Source: Thereva unica (Eukaryota > Arthropoda > Insecta > Diptera > Therevidae). Taken from it: a DNA stretch of 64,000 nt. Of this stretch, positions 36,063 through 46,924 are shown piece by piece (position 1 is the stretch's first letter; every line of letters starts with the position of its first letter). The stretch spans positions 35,490,039 through 35,554,038 of the forward strand of contig OX465282.1 in the NCBI GenBank assembly GCA_949987705.1, given 5' to 3'. The notes beneath the pieces are model-generated. The model did not search any database. It was not told where the DNA came from and saw nothing but the letters and a program-made list of their open reading frames with translations. Both the position numbers and the translations under genes were made by a program.

Positions 36063-36236
36063 TGCCCACTACACACTATCATCGTTTTACTCCGCGTACG
36101 TCGAACAGCGTTCTCTACACATTGCTCGTCGTTTAAGTCGCTTAGTACCATGGACGAAAATAAATTGTTGGCAGTAGCGGCGGTTCTTGTTGGAAAGTTG
36201 GATACAGGAGAAAACGACGATAGTGTGTAGCGAGCT
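36063..36236 (+). mobile_element. 174-bp PIF/Harbinger-type mini-element with short ORF
   Basis: The ends read inward TGCCCACTACACACTATC and AGCTCGCTACACACTATC. The flanking triplet TAA (36060-36062 and 36237-36239) is a 3-bp duplication. Inside, 36150-36230 is a 26-codon frame, MDENKLLAVAAVLVG onward, whose stop lies in the right inverted repeat. The ORF could be a vestige of an ancestral transposase N-terminus fused to the end by deletion. Confidence 0.8.
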
Positions 36237-36429
36237 TAAGAGACGTTTGGGCATTTTTTTAATTTAATAACTCCTATTTTGATTATCGGAGAGTAACATA
36301 GTTCGGCTCACCCTTCAATTTTTTTAGGTGAATGAGTATTCTTTCATTTGGTATAAAGAATAGATACTTAGGGACTTCATTGAGTATGTATATATGTTGG
36401 CTCAAATCGATATTATATACACCCTGTAT

Positions 36430-36720
36430 ATTCCTTGAGGTCAACACGATCAACTTCCCAGTAAGACTGATGAGACAATGCATAATGATAACAAAAACCA
36501 CATAGTTCGAATGCTATTAAATGAGAACTCGTATGCTAGAACTATTTTTTTTTTTTGCTATTTGAGGTATTATATATTGCATAATGATAAAAATAAATCA
36601 TTATTTAAATGACTTAAATGCTGGCATTCGTAACATTCAACCTTCATCATTCTGGAAACTTGTCCGCGTGGAACTAATCGATCAAACCCACCACACACCT
36701 AGCTTTATTATACTTTTAGA
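36430..36720. mobile_element. Fragments of Helentron 3' ends
   Basis: ACACGATCAACTTCCCAGTA at about 36446 is the 3' terminal block in minus orientation. TTCATCATTCTGGAAACTTG with GATCAAACCCACCACACACC at 36642-36705 is a diverged copy in plus orientation. The sequence between them is not recognisably Helentron. Confidence 0.5.
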
Positions 36721-37199
36721 TGGATTTATCAGTTTCAAAGTTGTTTCGGTTAATTTTTTGAAACATTTTAGTTTTATGCTTATAATAGTTGTTATTATTA
36801 TTTTTCGTAGCTTTGTCATATCTAAACAATCTACCGACCAACTAAGGATTGACTCATTAATCTATTTATACTGAATAAAAAGGAGCAAGAGAATACCATT
36901 CCTAATTAGAACTGAACTGAACCCCGTTCGTCTATTTTATTGTTGAAATTCACTTTGAATAAAGCACTAGCCAACGGCGGGCTAGGACCCTAATGCCGTC
37001 CACCTTCTTACACTGATCTTAATATCGACCGGGGTGTATTGTATAAAGTAAAAAAGCGACCGGCTGTGGATAAGGTTTTGATAGACGAACTGGGTGAAGG
37101 CGTGAAGGGAAGGGGATCGTAACGGTTTAGCCCCAAGGGCGTTTTGAATTTTTTTTCCTAGAAGTTTACATATCACTTTGAATTTTTGCAACCCTATGA

Positions 37200-37600
37200 G
37201 ATATATTTGTGACTAATCAATCTACGCAGAGTACTCCCACCTATCTAAAATTTTAAATTTCTAGCTTCCAACCTACCAACTTTCAGAGTTATGAGTCGTC
37301 AAATCTTGTTTTTTTTCCACTAAAATTTCAACTTCAACCACCTTTTTCTCCAAAAAATACCTAGTTAATCAAGCTTGGACAATTTCCTAGGAATGATGCC
37401 TGGATCTGGATAACTTTTATGCTCCGGCCTTTCCTTTTGAAGTTACAAGCAATTTTAATGCGAAAATTTGCTTAATTTCGTCCGTTTTTGGTACTTTTCC
37501 ACCTGAGCTTGGTCGAAAAGATTATAACTTCAAAAGTAAAAGTCGCAGCTTAAAAGTCGCCCAGACATTATTCATAGGATGAGGTGATTTCCATGTCCGT
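37200..37600 (-). repeat. Dispersed repeat family D, one copy
   Basis: Sequence with CCTTTTGAAGTTACAAGCAA and GGACAATTTCCTAGGAATGA recurs, reverse-complemented or diverged, at 50095-50345, 59160-59304 with 60449-60655, and 63905-64000. The shared order marks one dispersed repeat of at least 400 bp. No coding potential; its ends are unknown. Confidence 0.65.
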
Positions 37601-37619
37601 AGTAATAACTAAGTACTAT

Positions 37620-38039
37620 GGCCGGTATTCTTAGTCAGTTCTTATTCAAAGTTCATGCTTAAGCAATTGCTTAAGGTGTCGTTTCGATTCACAGTCGCTA
37701 CTTAAGCATTTCCTTAAGCAAATGCTCAAGCATGAACTTAATAAAGCAAATCTTATTCAAATAAGTATTCACAGTTGATGCTGGGCTAAATATGTATATT
37801 TTTTCACACTTTAATTAAAAAATCAAATATAAGCAATTGCTTAAGTTGCCTTGGAGACGACATAAATAGTGGAATTACTGGAAAATAACAAGGGAAATGC
37901 TTAAGCAATTACTTAATAAAGTTCACCTTAAGAAATGACTGTGAATACATGATATCTTAAGAACGCCTTATTCAAATAAGGCGAACTTATTTAAGAAATT
38001 CTTAAGTCCATGCTTAAGAATCGACTGTGAATACCGGCC
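37620..38039. mobile_element. 420-bp MITE rich in CTTAAG palindromes
   Basis: The ends read inward GGCCGGTATTCTTAGTC and GGCCGGTATTCACAGTCG. TAT flanks both sides (37617-37619 and 38040-38042), so the duplication is TAT or TA. The interior is dominated by repeats of GCTTAAGCAATTGCTTAAG type and TTATTCAAATAAG. Most of it can fold into short hairpins. Non-coding. Confidence 0.8.
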
Positions 38040-38227
38040 TATGAGAAATCTATGACATCACCCAGAATATATTTATAGTAGTGCATCTGCCCGGTCGGTA
38101 TTAATCACCATCATCACCATCACCATCTGCCCGCTTACGCACCACACTCGATCCTATAAAATAATAATAAATGATTAACAATATGCTCCGGTTTAATGTC
38201 ACTTACTCTTCCATAAAAAAGATAAAC

Positions 38228-38547
38228 TCGATGGGTCTTACGAAAAAGATATTGTTTCAAAATGTTGGTGAAAAAGATATTGTTTCAATTTATTGCTGAA
38301 AAAGATATTGTTTCGGTTTCTCGCTGAAAAAGATATTGTTTCGGTTTCTCGGTGAAGAACATATTGTTTCGTTTTCTGGCTGATATTTTTTGCAGTCAGA
38401 AAACGAAACAATATGTTCTTCACCGAGAAACCGAAACAATATCTTTTTCAGCGAGAAACCGAAACAATATCTTTTTCAGCAATAAATTGAAACAATATCT
38501 TTTTCACCAACATTTTGAAACAATATCTTTTTCGTAAGACCCATCGA
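38228..38547. repeat. 320-bp near-perfect palindrome of 28-bp units
   Basis: Arms 38228-38382 and 38393-38547 are reverse complements. I found only one non-canonical position, next to the roughly 10-base loop at 38383-38392. Each arm holds about five tandem units of 27-28 bases built on AAAAAGATATTGTTTC plus a variable part. If transcribed, it would fold into a hairpin RNA of about 155 bp. Small frames in it (38238-38423 minus, 38352-38537 plus) are mirror images, not genes. It abuts the 5' limit of a LINE fragment. Confidence 0.9.
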
Positions 38548-40378
38548 ACTGGTCTCCATCCTTGAGAGTTGGTAAAGTTGAACTAATGCCGGATCCCTCC
38601 TTACACATCTTAGGCGTGACATTAGCCAAAGACTTGCGATGGAATGACCACATATTCCAAATCGCCAAACAAGCATTCCAGTGCTTGGGATTTCTTAAGA
38701 GATGCAAGTTCCTCCTCCAGCCATTGGTCCGTGTTGTTATTTATAAATCCTACATTCGGCCTCTTCTCAAATATAACTCCCTCGTTTGAAGGGGCGCTCC
38801 AATAACCACCTTAGCATGGTTAGATAAGGTCCAAAAAATAGCCCTTAAATTATTGATGACGATATCGCTTGCTTCATTCACCATCGACCCCCTGAGCCAC
38901 CGTAGGAATGTAGCAGCTCTGACAAAATTTTATCGTTACTATCATAGTAACTGTTCCTTCAAGTTAAACGCTCTTCTACCTCCACGGCAATCTTATATCC
39001 AGATTAGCCCACTCGTCTCACTCCCTCCACCTGCACTCAACAAGATATGAATTCGTTTGTAAATAGAACAAATCGAGTGTGGAATAATCTCTCGCAGTCA
39101 GTATTTACGAGCTCCTACAACATCCAAGAGTTCAACCGCAAGGCTCATCACCACCTTCTTCAATACCCCCCCCCCCGCACCTTTATAATCCTTAACCTAT
39201 TCCCCCACCCCTCCACCGTACTAAGCTTACTGCTAGACATTGCACCATGACGTGACAAATGACATGACGTGACAAATGAAATGACGGACTAGTACAAGCC
39301 CCTCTCAACTACAGGCCTTGCTGTAAATCTTGGCACTAACACAACTAAGCGAAAACTTAGTCTGAATTTTTGTTGAGCGAAGTAGGCATGTGGTGGGATT
39401 TTTGACATTATGTATGGAATAACATGCATAACAATCATTTTTTTTTAAGATTTCTCCTTTTTAGATGAATAAGTAATACTGAATTTATTTATTAAAAAAA
39501 TCAGTAATCGATTAATTTATTAAATAATTTAGAAATGCATAATAAATAGCAAAAAATTCATCAAAAAAGGTGTAAATGTATTTTGTAATTTGAATAGAAT
39601 GAAAGTGATCAAAAATGTTATATGACATTTTTAGGAGCTACATTATTGTTAGCATTTACTAGACTTATTTAAAAAATGTTTCACGTAAGTGAAATAATAA
39701 CAATAAAAATTAACAAAATAAAATTCTAATAAATATATACAACATGCAATATATACATATCCATATATATAAAAAAAGCAATAAAATTAAATAAACAGCA
39801 AACAAGAAATAAATAATTCCTTTTACGTGTCTACATAAATAAAAAAATGAACATGCAAATTTGGAGCCTTCATCATAATCTCAAAATTTTTAATTACATT
39901 CTGTAATAAGTAATTCTGACTTATGGTAAAGACGTTTTGCCGTAAACGCACAATTTAAACACTTTAATCACTTCCCTATATAATTTTAAAATAAAAATAT
40001 TCTTATTAGAAATAAAAATTATTTTAAAAATCATTTTCACTGCACAATAATTTCAAATTTTCACATAAATCAGGAATTTTCCTAACACTTTCACTATTTA
40101 ACTTTAGTTTCACAATTAACCACTATTTATCTTTATTGTGTCACCTTTAAATTATTATATTTAACCGAAAAAACCTATTAGTTTCTTTTACTAACGATAA
40201 AAACTGCTCCGATTCCCGCACTTTTCATATAAATTTGACAGTTCTTCAGAGAACTTTCAGACTGAGTCACACATATGCAAAAATTTCCAGCAAGGCCTGT
40301 AGTTGAGAGGGTCTTGACTAGTAGTATAAAGGGTGACTCCTGAGCTTAACACTACCACATCAAAAAAAAAAAAAACAA
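38548..40378 (+). pseudogene. LINE 3' end (family B), interrupted by a 1-kb element
   Basis: Frame 38562-38789 reads SLHILGVTLAKDLRWNDHI and later VVIYKSYIRPLLKYNSLV, the post-RT region of Jockey-like LINEs. Frames at 38853-39250 continue with LSHRRNVAALTKFYRYYHSN, LNALLPPRQSYIQ and FVNRTNRVWNNLSQSVF. The stop is followed by a 3' UTR with GCACCATGACGTGAC. After the insert at 39295-40316 comes the TAAAGGGTGACTCCTGAGC end and poly(A) at about 40363-40376. Stops make it inactive; the 5' part is absent. Confidence 0.88.
39295..40316. mobile_element. 1022-bp TIR element with 7-bp duplication, in a LINE
   Basis: The ends read inward CAAGCCCCTCTCAACTACAG and CAAGACCCTCTCAACTACAG, continuing GCCTTGCTG in both. 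The flank ACTAGTA occurs at 39288-39294 and 40317-40323, a 7-bp duplication, and removing the element restores the LINE 3' UTR. The interior is very AT-rich and non-coding. A 7-bp duplication does not match the common superfamilies cleanly. Confidence 0.88.
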
Positions 40379-40929
40379 TCTTAAAAAATCAGATTCTTCC
40401 CTTAACCTCCTAAAATGTCTTTTGTCGGGATGACCCAATGAGACCCATTTCTTAAATTTCTTTAAGAGCGACCCATCTGTTCGATCGTGCTCCATCACGA
40501 ATCTTATCCGCAAGCCTAATATATTTGTTTCAATGTCAAGCCAAAGGGTGATCTGGTACTCTATGGGTTTTTGAGTTAACATCAAGGTGAGGGGCTCCTC
40601 ATTATGTCTTTGATTGGTTTGCATGTGGTCAAATCTAACTAGTTAGTTTCTTATTTACCAGCTTCCTCTATTGCGGCTCGTCTTAAAATTTTCTTTTCGG
40701 CCTAGTTGTCTTCCCGAAAACTCGTCCTGTTTGCCCAATTGCCTGCCCCTAATACCGTACCGTTACCGTAACGTAACTGTACGTAAACTAAAGCACGAAC
40801 GTGAGTGATCTTATGGCACCGATCTAAATTGACGTAATAAACTTGACGTATGTTCGTTAAATTATGTTCGTTACGTAAGGTGCCGTAAGAAGAGAAGAAC
40901 TACCGTAAGCGACGCGACATCGAAAATCG
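40379..40929. other. Intronic stretch, nothing firm
   Basis: Repeated TACCGTAACG/ACGTAAC strings occur at 40750-40910 but no gene or bounded element. It may include the left part of the hAT fossil that follows. Confidence 0.4.
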
Positions 40930-41395
40930 ATGTTTCCACATTTGCTATGGGCTATGGGTGCTGAAATCAAAAAACAATTGTAGCATACTGAAAATATCAA
41001 TATCCTAGCTATCGCCACTGTCTTAGACCCTAGGTTTAAAAATATACGCTTCTGAGATGCACTAGCATGTTCAAAAGCAATTACACAAGCATTAAAGATT
41101 TAGTTTCAGTAATGCCAACATACCGAATATTGATTCGAGCAATCGCTTGATGCAGACCCCACTACTCAATAAAACGCTGAAGATATACGGTGTGATCATT
41201 ATAAACCTGTGAATAAAAAGAATTATTTATTGACTCAACAAAGTGAAGCAACACATTTACAATTTTAAATATTTTTGATTTTCGTACCAAAACATCGATG
41301 TTTTTACATCGATGTTTATCGCACATCGATGTTTACTTACCGATATCGACATCGATGTCAATATCGCTGTTTTTCTAATATCGCCCATCCCTAGA
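40930..41395 (+). pseudogene. hAT transposase fossil with right terminus
   Basis: The plus frame at about 41005-41085 reads ILAIATVLDPRFKNIRF, stop, DALACSKAIT. LDPRFK..F is a signature of hAT-family transposases before their dimerisation region. The end at 41394 read inward is TAGGGATGGGCGATATT, a typical hAT terminus. Just inside are repeated ACATCGATGTT palindromes (41290-41360). The rest of the gene and the left end are missing or unrecognisable. Confidence 0.75.
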
Positions 41396-43305
41396 TTGAA
41401 CCACTGACATAGGAATGGACTGCTGATTGACAATTTTCACTGGCACTATTTTTCTTCAGAAATAGAAAACCTCTTTTATGTAAACAAAAAATGTTTCTTC
41501 GAAATTTGGAGAAAATAATTCACTAACTTTTATTTACTAGCAGTTTTTTCAATAAATATATGTATTTATTTTAAAAATGTGAGGGTTATTTTCGCATAAA
41601 TTAATTGTTGAGTAGTTTTTTTGGCCGAAAATTGATTGTCAATTTTTTTTGGTCCTAGCACAGGGTTGTACCACCTATAGAAACCGGATGCAAGGAAATC
41701 ACGTAAAAAACAGGATATCTACGGCGGCCATGTTTTTTTTTGTGATTTCAAAAATGTTTTTTTTTTTTTAAAGTCCCAAGGAAGCTGTAGACCAATTTTC
41801 AGCCATTTTGGAATTTTTTCTCCTTAATATGCTAATTTCCACGGACTAATATAGTTTTTATTAAAATTTCTCTAATATAGTTACAATATAATAATCAAAA
41901 ACTATTTTCATGCCATATTTAATTTCTTATTTCATTTGTATACTACTATAACAACCTTAAATTGTTTATTATTGGACTGGCCTCTTTTCTTAATTGGTAT
42001 GAACGCCACCTTTAACCCATTCGCAATTAATAATTGGAATTCTTAACCAGCTATCTTCCTACACTGTTTCAACCCGAGAAAAGTAAGACAATAAAAAATA
42101 TTTCCGCTTGCTTCAACTTCTTATATATTATGTATGTTCAATTAGTATTTCTAATTTGGAAGGGGCACCGAATTTTCAATCGATCTCATTTCTCATCAAA
42201 TTCAAGCGAAACCCAACAATATTACCCGTGATCTCTTTCATTCATATCAACAACAAATTTATATTTAACACAAAAAAAATCGTGAAATACCTTCAAAGAA
42301 GATGCCGTTCACTGAAACATGTTTGAAGATGCTGTGAAGAGCGCAGCGAAGATTATAAAAAGAAAACTTCAACTAACGTTAACTAAGGTTAACTGAGAAT
42401 TGAAAAATGAAGAGACGGAGTGGGTACTCGGCCGCATCAACACAGTTTCACCCGATCCATTAACAAGCTACCAAGATACTTCGGATGGTATCTAGCTCCC
42501 CAAGAGTTTATTGTTAAATGCTATTTTAATGACACAGATAGTTTCAATTTATAAGAACAACTTTCAATTGCAGGTCAACACTAGTAATGAGATTTGCTGT
42601 GTTCTATGGAAATGGAAAAACTCTTTAGCACTTCGCGTCTTTTCTCACCCAATTTCGTAGCTGGAGTTGCTTTTAATCAATTTGGAAGTGTTTGGAAAAC
42701 TCTTTTCTTATTTTCATAGTATGCCACATGTTAACTTTTTTGTACGTGAAAAGTTTCATAGCTTATCGATCTGAATTCTGTTAGAGAATGAAACTTACAT
42801 TTATACAAATTGACACATGCAATCCAACACGCAAAATTGATTGTCACATTATGGACTCGTAAGTGATAGTTTTGTACAAGTTAGTCTTTAATTTATTTTT
42901 GTGCTATGATATTATGTTGAGATATTTAATTATATCGAAGTCACGCTGAGAGCTTTAGTGAACGTAAAACAGAACAAATTATTCAGGATAAACTATTGGG
43001 TTAATTTTTTATGCAGGGTCACTGAACTGTTTGATCAGTTTTGTCTTGAGCTTCTTTTGTTACTAATTCTGATTTTAAAATACATTGGTCTTTTCTAAAT
43101 AAGTACATTATGTCATTTAATGCCAAAAGTATTTATCAATATTAATATGCCTTGATTATGGCAAGTGCGAAATTACCGCAACACGCTTGCAGTGGCTCAA
43201 TTAAGAAATTAGTACATAGTTACTTACATTTTAAGAAGAGATAAGCCCTCAAGAATGCAGTATAGTGAAAAACAAAATATAGTTAATTAACTTATATTAC
43301 TTATT
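41396..43305. other. Intronic AT-rich stretch
   Basis: No gene or element supported. Confidence 0.5.
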
Positions 43306-43309
43306 TACG

Positions 43310-43555
43310 ATACGGACTTCGTTGAGGTGTGCCGTTCAAAACGTATTTACAAGATATGATCTGAAAAGATTTTCTCAAAATTCGGTCCAGCGGTTTTTCT
43401 GTTTAAACTGCGTTCGCGATTTTTGTACTCGCACGATATCGTGCGAATCAAAACCGCCATGGACTTGTTTGAGGTGCCAATCGAAAAATATTAACGAGAC
43501 CATGCTCTGAAAAAAATTTCATAAAATTCGGTCGAGCTCTTTTTTTACAAGCTTT
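43310..43555 (+). mobile_element. Helentron tandem-unit fragment
   Basis: About one and a half of the roughly 148-bp Helentron units are present: GACTTCGTTGAGGTGTGCCG, ATATGATCTGAAAAGATTTT, GATTTTTGTACTCGCACGAT. Neither terminus is present. Confidence 0.75.
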
Positions 43556-43582
43556 ATATTAACTTCATTGTGTGTGTGGGAC

Positions 43583-44030
43583 GAATATTGCGATCGATTT
43601 TTCGGCCACTTCCAGATATCCGGTGATGCTCAAATTTGGCGCAAACCTTTGGCTCTGAAGACAATATAATATAGTATATCTTTTATGGAATATACAATTT
43701 GACGACCACCATAAAATGGCGGATATTTCTCGGGGTGGAATCATGCGATCGATTTTTCAGCCACTGCTCGATATCCGGTGATGCTCTAATTTGGCATATA
43801 CCTTTGGTTCTGAAGACAATGCAATATGGTTCATCCAATATGGTGGTCATCATAAAATGTCGTATTACCTTTCTTTTTACAACCCCTCGACATGGATATC
43901 AAATGAAAGAGTAACACGAATCGAATACAGTATGCTATGTGACGTCATTTTAAATCCAATATGGCGTCCACCATGAAATGGTGCGTTACCTTTTTTTGTA
44001 CGACCACTCGATTTGAAATGAAAATCTATA
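43583..44030. repeat. Short tandem duplications of 155 bp and ~119 bp
   Basis: The block GCGATCGATTTTTCGGCCAC at 43590 recurs at 43745 (155 bp away), each followed by ATATCCGGTGATGCTC and TTTGG.TCTGAAGACAAT. A second block, CCAATATGGTGGTCATCAT near 43838, recurs in altered form near 43957 (CCAATATGGCGTCCACCAT). No coding content is recognised. Confidence 0.75.
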
Positions 44031-44359
44031 ATAAATAGAATATAACGTCGTCATAGTATGTCGTCAATTCAAGTGAAAAAACAAAGCTTAAAATGAAAAG
44101 TGTGAAAAAATTAAAGAACATAAAATTAAAATACAAAAGAAATTAAAAGAGAATTATAAACAAGCTTTTATTAGATAAACTAAAAAATAATAAATAATAA
44201 AAAAAATTAAATATGCGTTAGTAAGGGAACTAAAAAGTTTAAAATAATTGTTTTTAATGCACCTGTATGTAACTACAATAAAAGTTTAGGTCACTCGGTT
44301 GGCAAAGGTTTCAGATATCAAAACAATGCTATCACGCATTCTAATTTCATCATTTCTCC

Positions 44360-44480
44360 TCTATCCTTCACATCTTAGTACTTGACACTGCACCATGACC
44401 TGAACAACATGAAAGACTTGTAGTGCAAAGGCCGATTCCTAAGGTTGACGTTACCACATAAACAAATCACCTTTTCCCTA
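44360..44480 (+). mobile_element. LINE family B 3' UTR tail
   Basis: GACACTGCACCATGACCTGA and, 40 bases on, GATTCCTAAGGTTGACGTTACCACAT parallel the 3' UTR and terminus of the copy at 38548-40378. No coding part is attached. Confidence 0.6.
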
Positions 44481-44649
44481 TCACTTGATGTTATTGTTCA
44501 ATTAGTTCTGACTACAGAATATTCAAGAAAAACTTTATGACTGCATACAACACATCACGCTTTGGCCCTGTTTAAGTGTGTTAAGTAAGTTACCATCAAC
44601 TTATCCTCAAAGACGTTTCAAACTATTCCAAAACTACTTCATTTTAAAA

Positions 44650-44905
44650 ATGGCCACCTAATTTAAATTATTTTTCCCTCATGGGACATAGGGTGGAAAC
44701 AGTTGCCCTCCAGCGGCCTCTGTTCAGCTCTCAGCTCCGACCAGGATCTCCCAGTTGTTGCGGCTTCTGATAGTAGGGTTCTCCTCCACGTTGTTCTAGG
44801 TCTTCCGACTCGACGGGATCCTCGCGGATTCCAATCAAGGGCTTGTTTGGCTAGATTTTCGTTTTCGCGTCGCAAGGTGTGGCCAATCCAATTAGCGAAC
44901 TAAGC
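44650..44905 (-). pseudogene. RTE-like LINE C-terminal end, minus strand
   Basis: Frame 44875-44663 reads ENENLAKQALDWNPRGSRRV, then GRPRTTWRRTLLSE, then an SWSELRA block and a stop. The NxAxQALxWNPxGxRxxGRPxxTWRR string is the characteristic C-terminus of RTE-like insect LINEs. Related fragments lie at 51770 (plus) and 62060-63350 (minus). Only the last about 70 codons and the 3' end are left. Confidence 0.82.
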
Positions 44906-46000
44906 TATCAAAATTACAACTAAACTATCAATTTTACAAAAAACATTTTGATAAGCTTCAACGCTAAGTTCAAAAACTCCAACTGAAATATTTTAGTTTT
45001 CTGAGATAATATTGTTAATATTGAACATATAACATAATATTGCGTGCTAAACTTTCAGAAAACATAACGAATTCTGCAGGAAAAGTTATGTTACCGAGAC
45101 AGATTCAACCAAAAAATGTTCTTTGTATTCATCGATCAATATTTATCTCAGGTTAAATACATACTCTGAATACGCTTTTAGCATTGGTGTTAGATATAAA
45201 AAGAACTGTTTTATGATATTCTTGTTGCTTCTTTTTAAATATCAATAGAACCTTTTATATCCCAAAAACAAGATAATAAAATAACTAGGCCAAGTCATCA
45301 ATAATGATTCGTCCCAATCCAATGAAATATTTTATAACTGTCGCTCCCTTACATGTTTTTCTGGCTGCAACTGCTTGAAATCAATCAATCTTAAACAGAA
45401 ATATTCAAATCAATACATAAGGCGAGTGATAAATTCTGTGTTTATGAAATTTTATGATTGTGAAATCAGAGCCATCAACAATAATGTTATTGACAGCGGT
45501 TGGCTTTATGACCTACACGACATCCTAATGCTGCTCAACTAAATGTTAAAGCAATAAAAATAAATTATTTGGATTTTTGGTCCACACGCGTTCATATATG
45601 ATTTTCAGTCGTTCTGTTCTGTTGGCGCCTTCACAGTGGGAAACATCATCATCAAAAAGGTAAAAGAAGGAGAAAACTTGTAAAACATCTATGCAGGGGC
45701 GTGATTAACACATAACTGGCATTACTCCTTTATCTAGTCAAGCCTGAAGTAATGAAGAGGAGTTTGTTAATTTTCATCTTTTCGCGGTTTTTATTTGCCT
45801 AAAGGTGTAAAGTCTAAAGTTTCATCAAAGGCGTCGTGCCCAAGATGCACGGTTTTGAATTGTTTTGAGATTTTATCGCTTTAATATATTTTGCGTTGAG
45901 ACTGAAGGCATTTTCGAAGGGGAAATTAAGGCGTTGATAATTTTATTTAGCTATATATGTACATACATGTGTAATTAAAGATTTCTTATTTAACTTGCAG
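44906..46000. other. End of intron 1, non-coding
   Basis: No element recognised. A pyrimidine-rich TTTCTTATTTAACTTGCAG precedes coding exon 2. Confidence 0.6.
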
Positions 46001-46156
46001 GATCGTCACGTGAAGCGGAATGGTGACATGGAACCCGTCGTAGATCCATCCCAAGATTATATTCTGATGCTGGGCTACGAAAATGCAACTCATACCGTCC
46101 TCAGATTCAAACGGAAATTGGACACATGTGACACCGCGCACGACATACCTATAACG
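46001..46156 (+). CDS. olf413: DBH-like monooxygenase, coding exon 2 (DOMON domain)
   Basis: Residues 96-147 (52 codons, phase 0 at both ends; TTGCAG acceptor, GTAAGT donor). It begins DRHVKRNGDMEPVVDPSQDY and continues ILMLGYENATHTVLRFKRKL, then DTCDTAHDIPIT. The pattern DRH..G...P..D.SQDY.L..G.EN.THT.L.F.RKLDTCD..D is the second half of the DOMON domain in MOXD1 and DBH proteins. NAT at residues 124-126 is a possible N-glycosylation site, fitting a secretory protein. Confidence 0.96.
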
Positions 46157-46924
46157 GTAAGTTACTGTATTATACTTTATAATTGTTGATTTACAGAACA
46201 AATATATTCGTTTGTAGCACAATAAATAATTACACCTCCAGTGTAAACTGCACAAATGTTAACACCGCATTGCAATGAGAATAAATGTTTTTATCTGTTA
46301 TCATCAAAATACAAAGAAAATATATGGCGTATGAGATTTTGATAGGATTAACTTGTTACGATGATTGAAATAGTAATTTCTTAATAATTAATAACGTTTT
46401 CCAAATTTTCTTCTTAAAAAAAACTAAAATACTATTATTAAGAAATTACGGGGAGCTTCTACATATTTTGTTATATGGTAATTTAAATTCAGAAATTACT
46501 TTTGTAGTGTGCGCGAAAACGGGTGCTGTAGGAATGTGCTGCGAATATAACATTTCCTACTTCAAAGGACCAATCGCTATGGTAGTAGATTATTGTCAAA
46601 GGGGCTGCAATCCTACAGCGACTCAAAGAATCAATGATCAACGGTACTATTCAGAGAAAGTTTCATTCTTTTTTTGGAAGCATGCTTGCAGAGAATATTA
46701 GATTGTCTTTATTAACATTATATTCGCCACAATGAGTACATATAACATAAAGGTACTTTTATTTATCTATAAAATATTGGGTTAATTTAGCATTTCTCTA
46801 AAAAAGCTATGCTGGAGTATATGGTTGGAACAGGGTAATAGGCTATGACTACTTACTGACACAAAATGAATAAAATTGAAAACTATGTGTAGTTAATTTA
46901 ATTTCAAAACCACAAACGTGCACT

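Larger units (their letters stand above)
17636..46000 (+). other. olf413: Intron 1 of the monooxygenase gene, 28.4 kb
   Basis: It opens with GTATGT and closes with TTAACTTGCAG, phase 0. Its length is largely explained by transposon remnants listed separately, nearly all degenerate. Stretches 17636-19200, 22683-24990, 26433-28568, 29721-32460, 33291-34920, 41396-43305 and 44906-46000 hold nothing I can support. A diverged direct repeat of about 55 bp (two units) is seen at 31985-32095. Confidence 0.9.

Noticed and set aside
38238..38537. Two open frames of 61 codons with the same N-terminal peptide
   Set aside because: They are mirror readings of the two arms of one palindrome; the shared peptide is a consequence of the inverted repeat.
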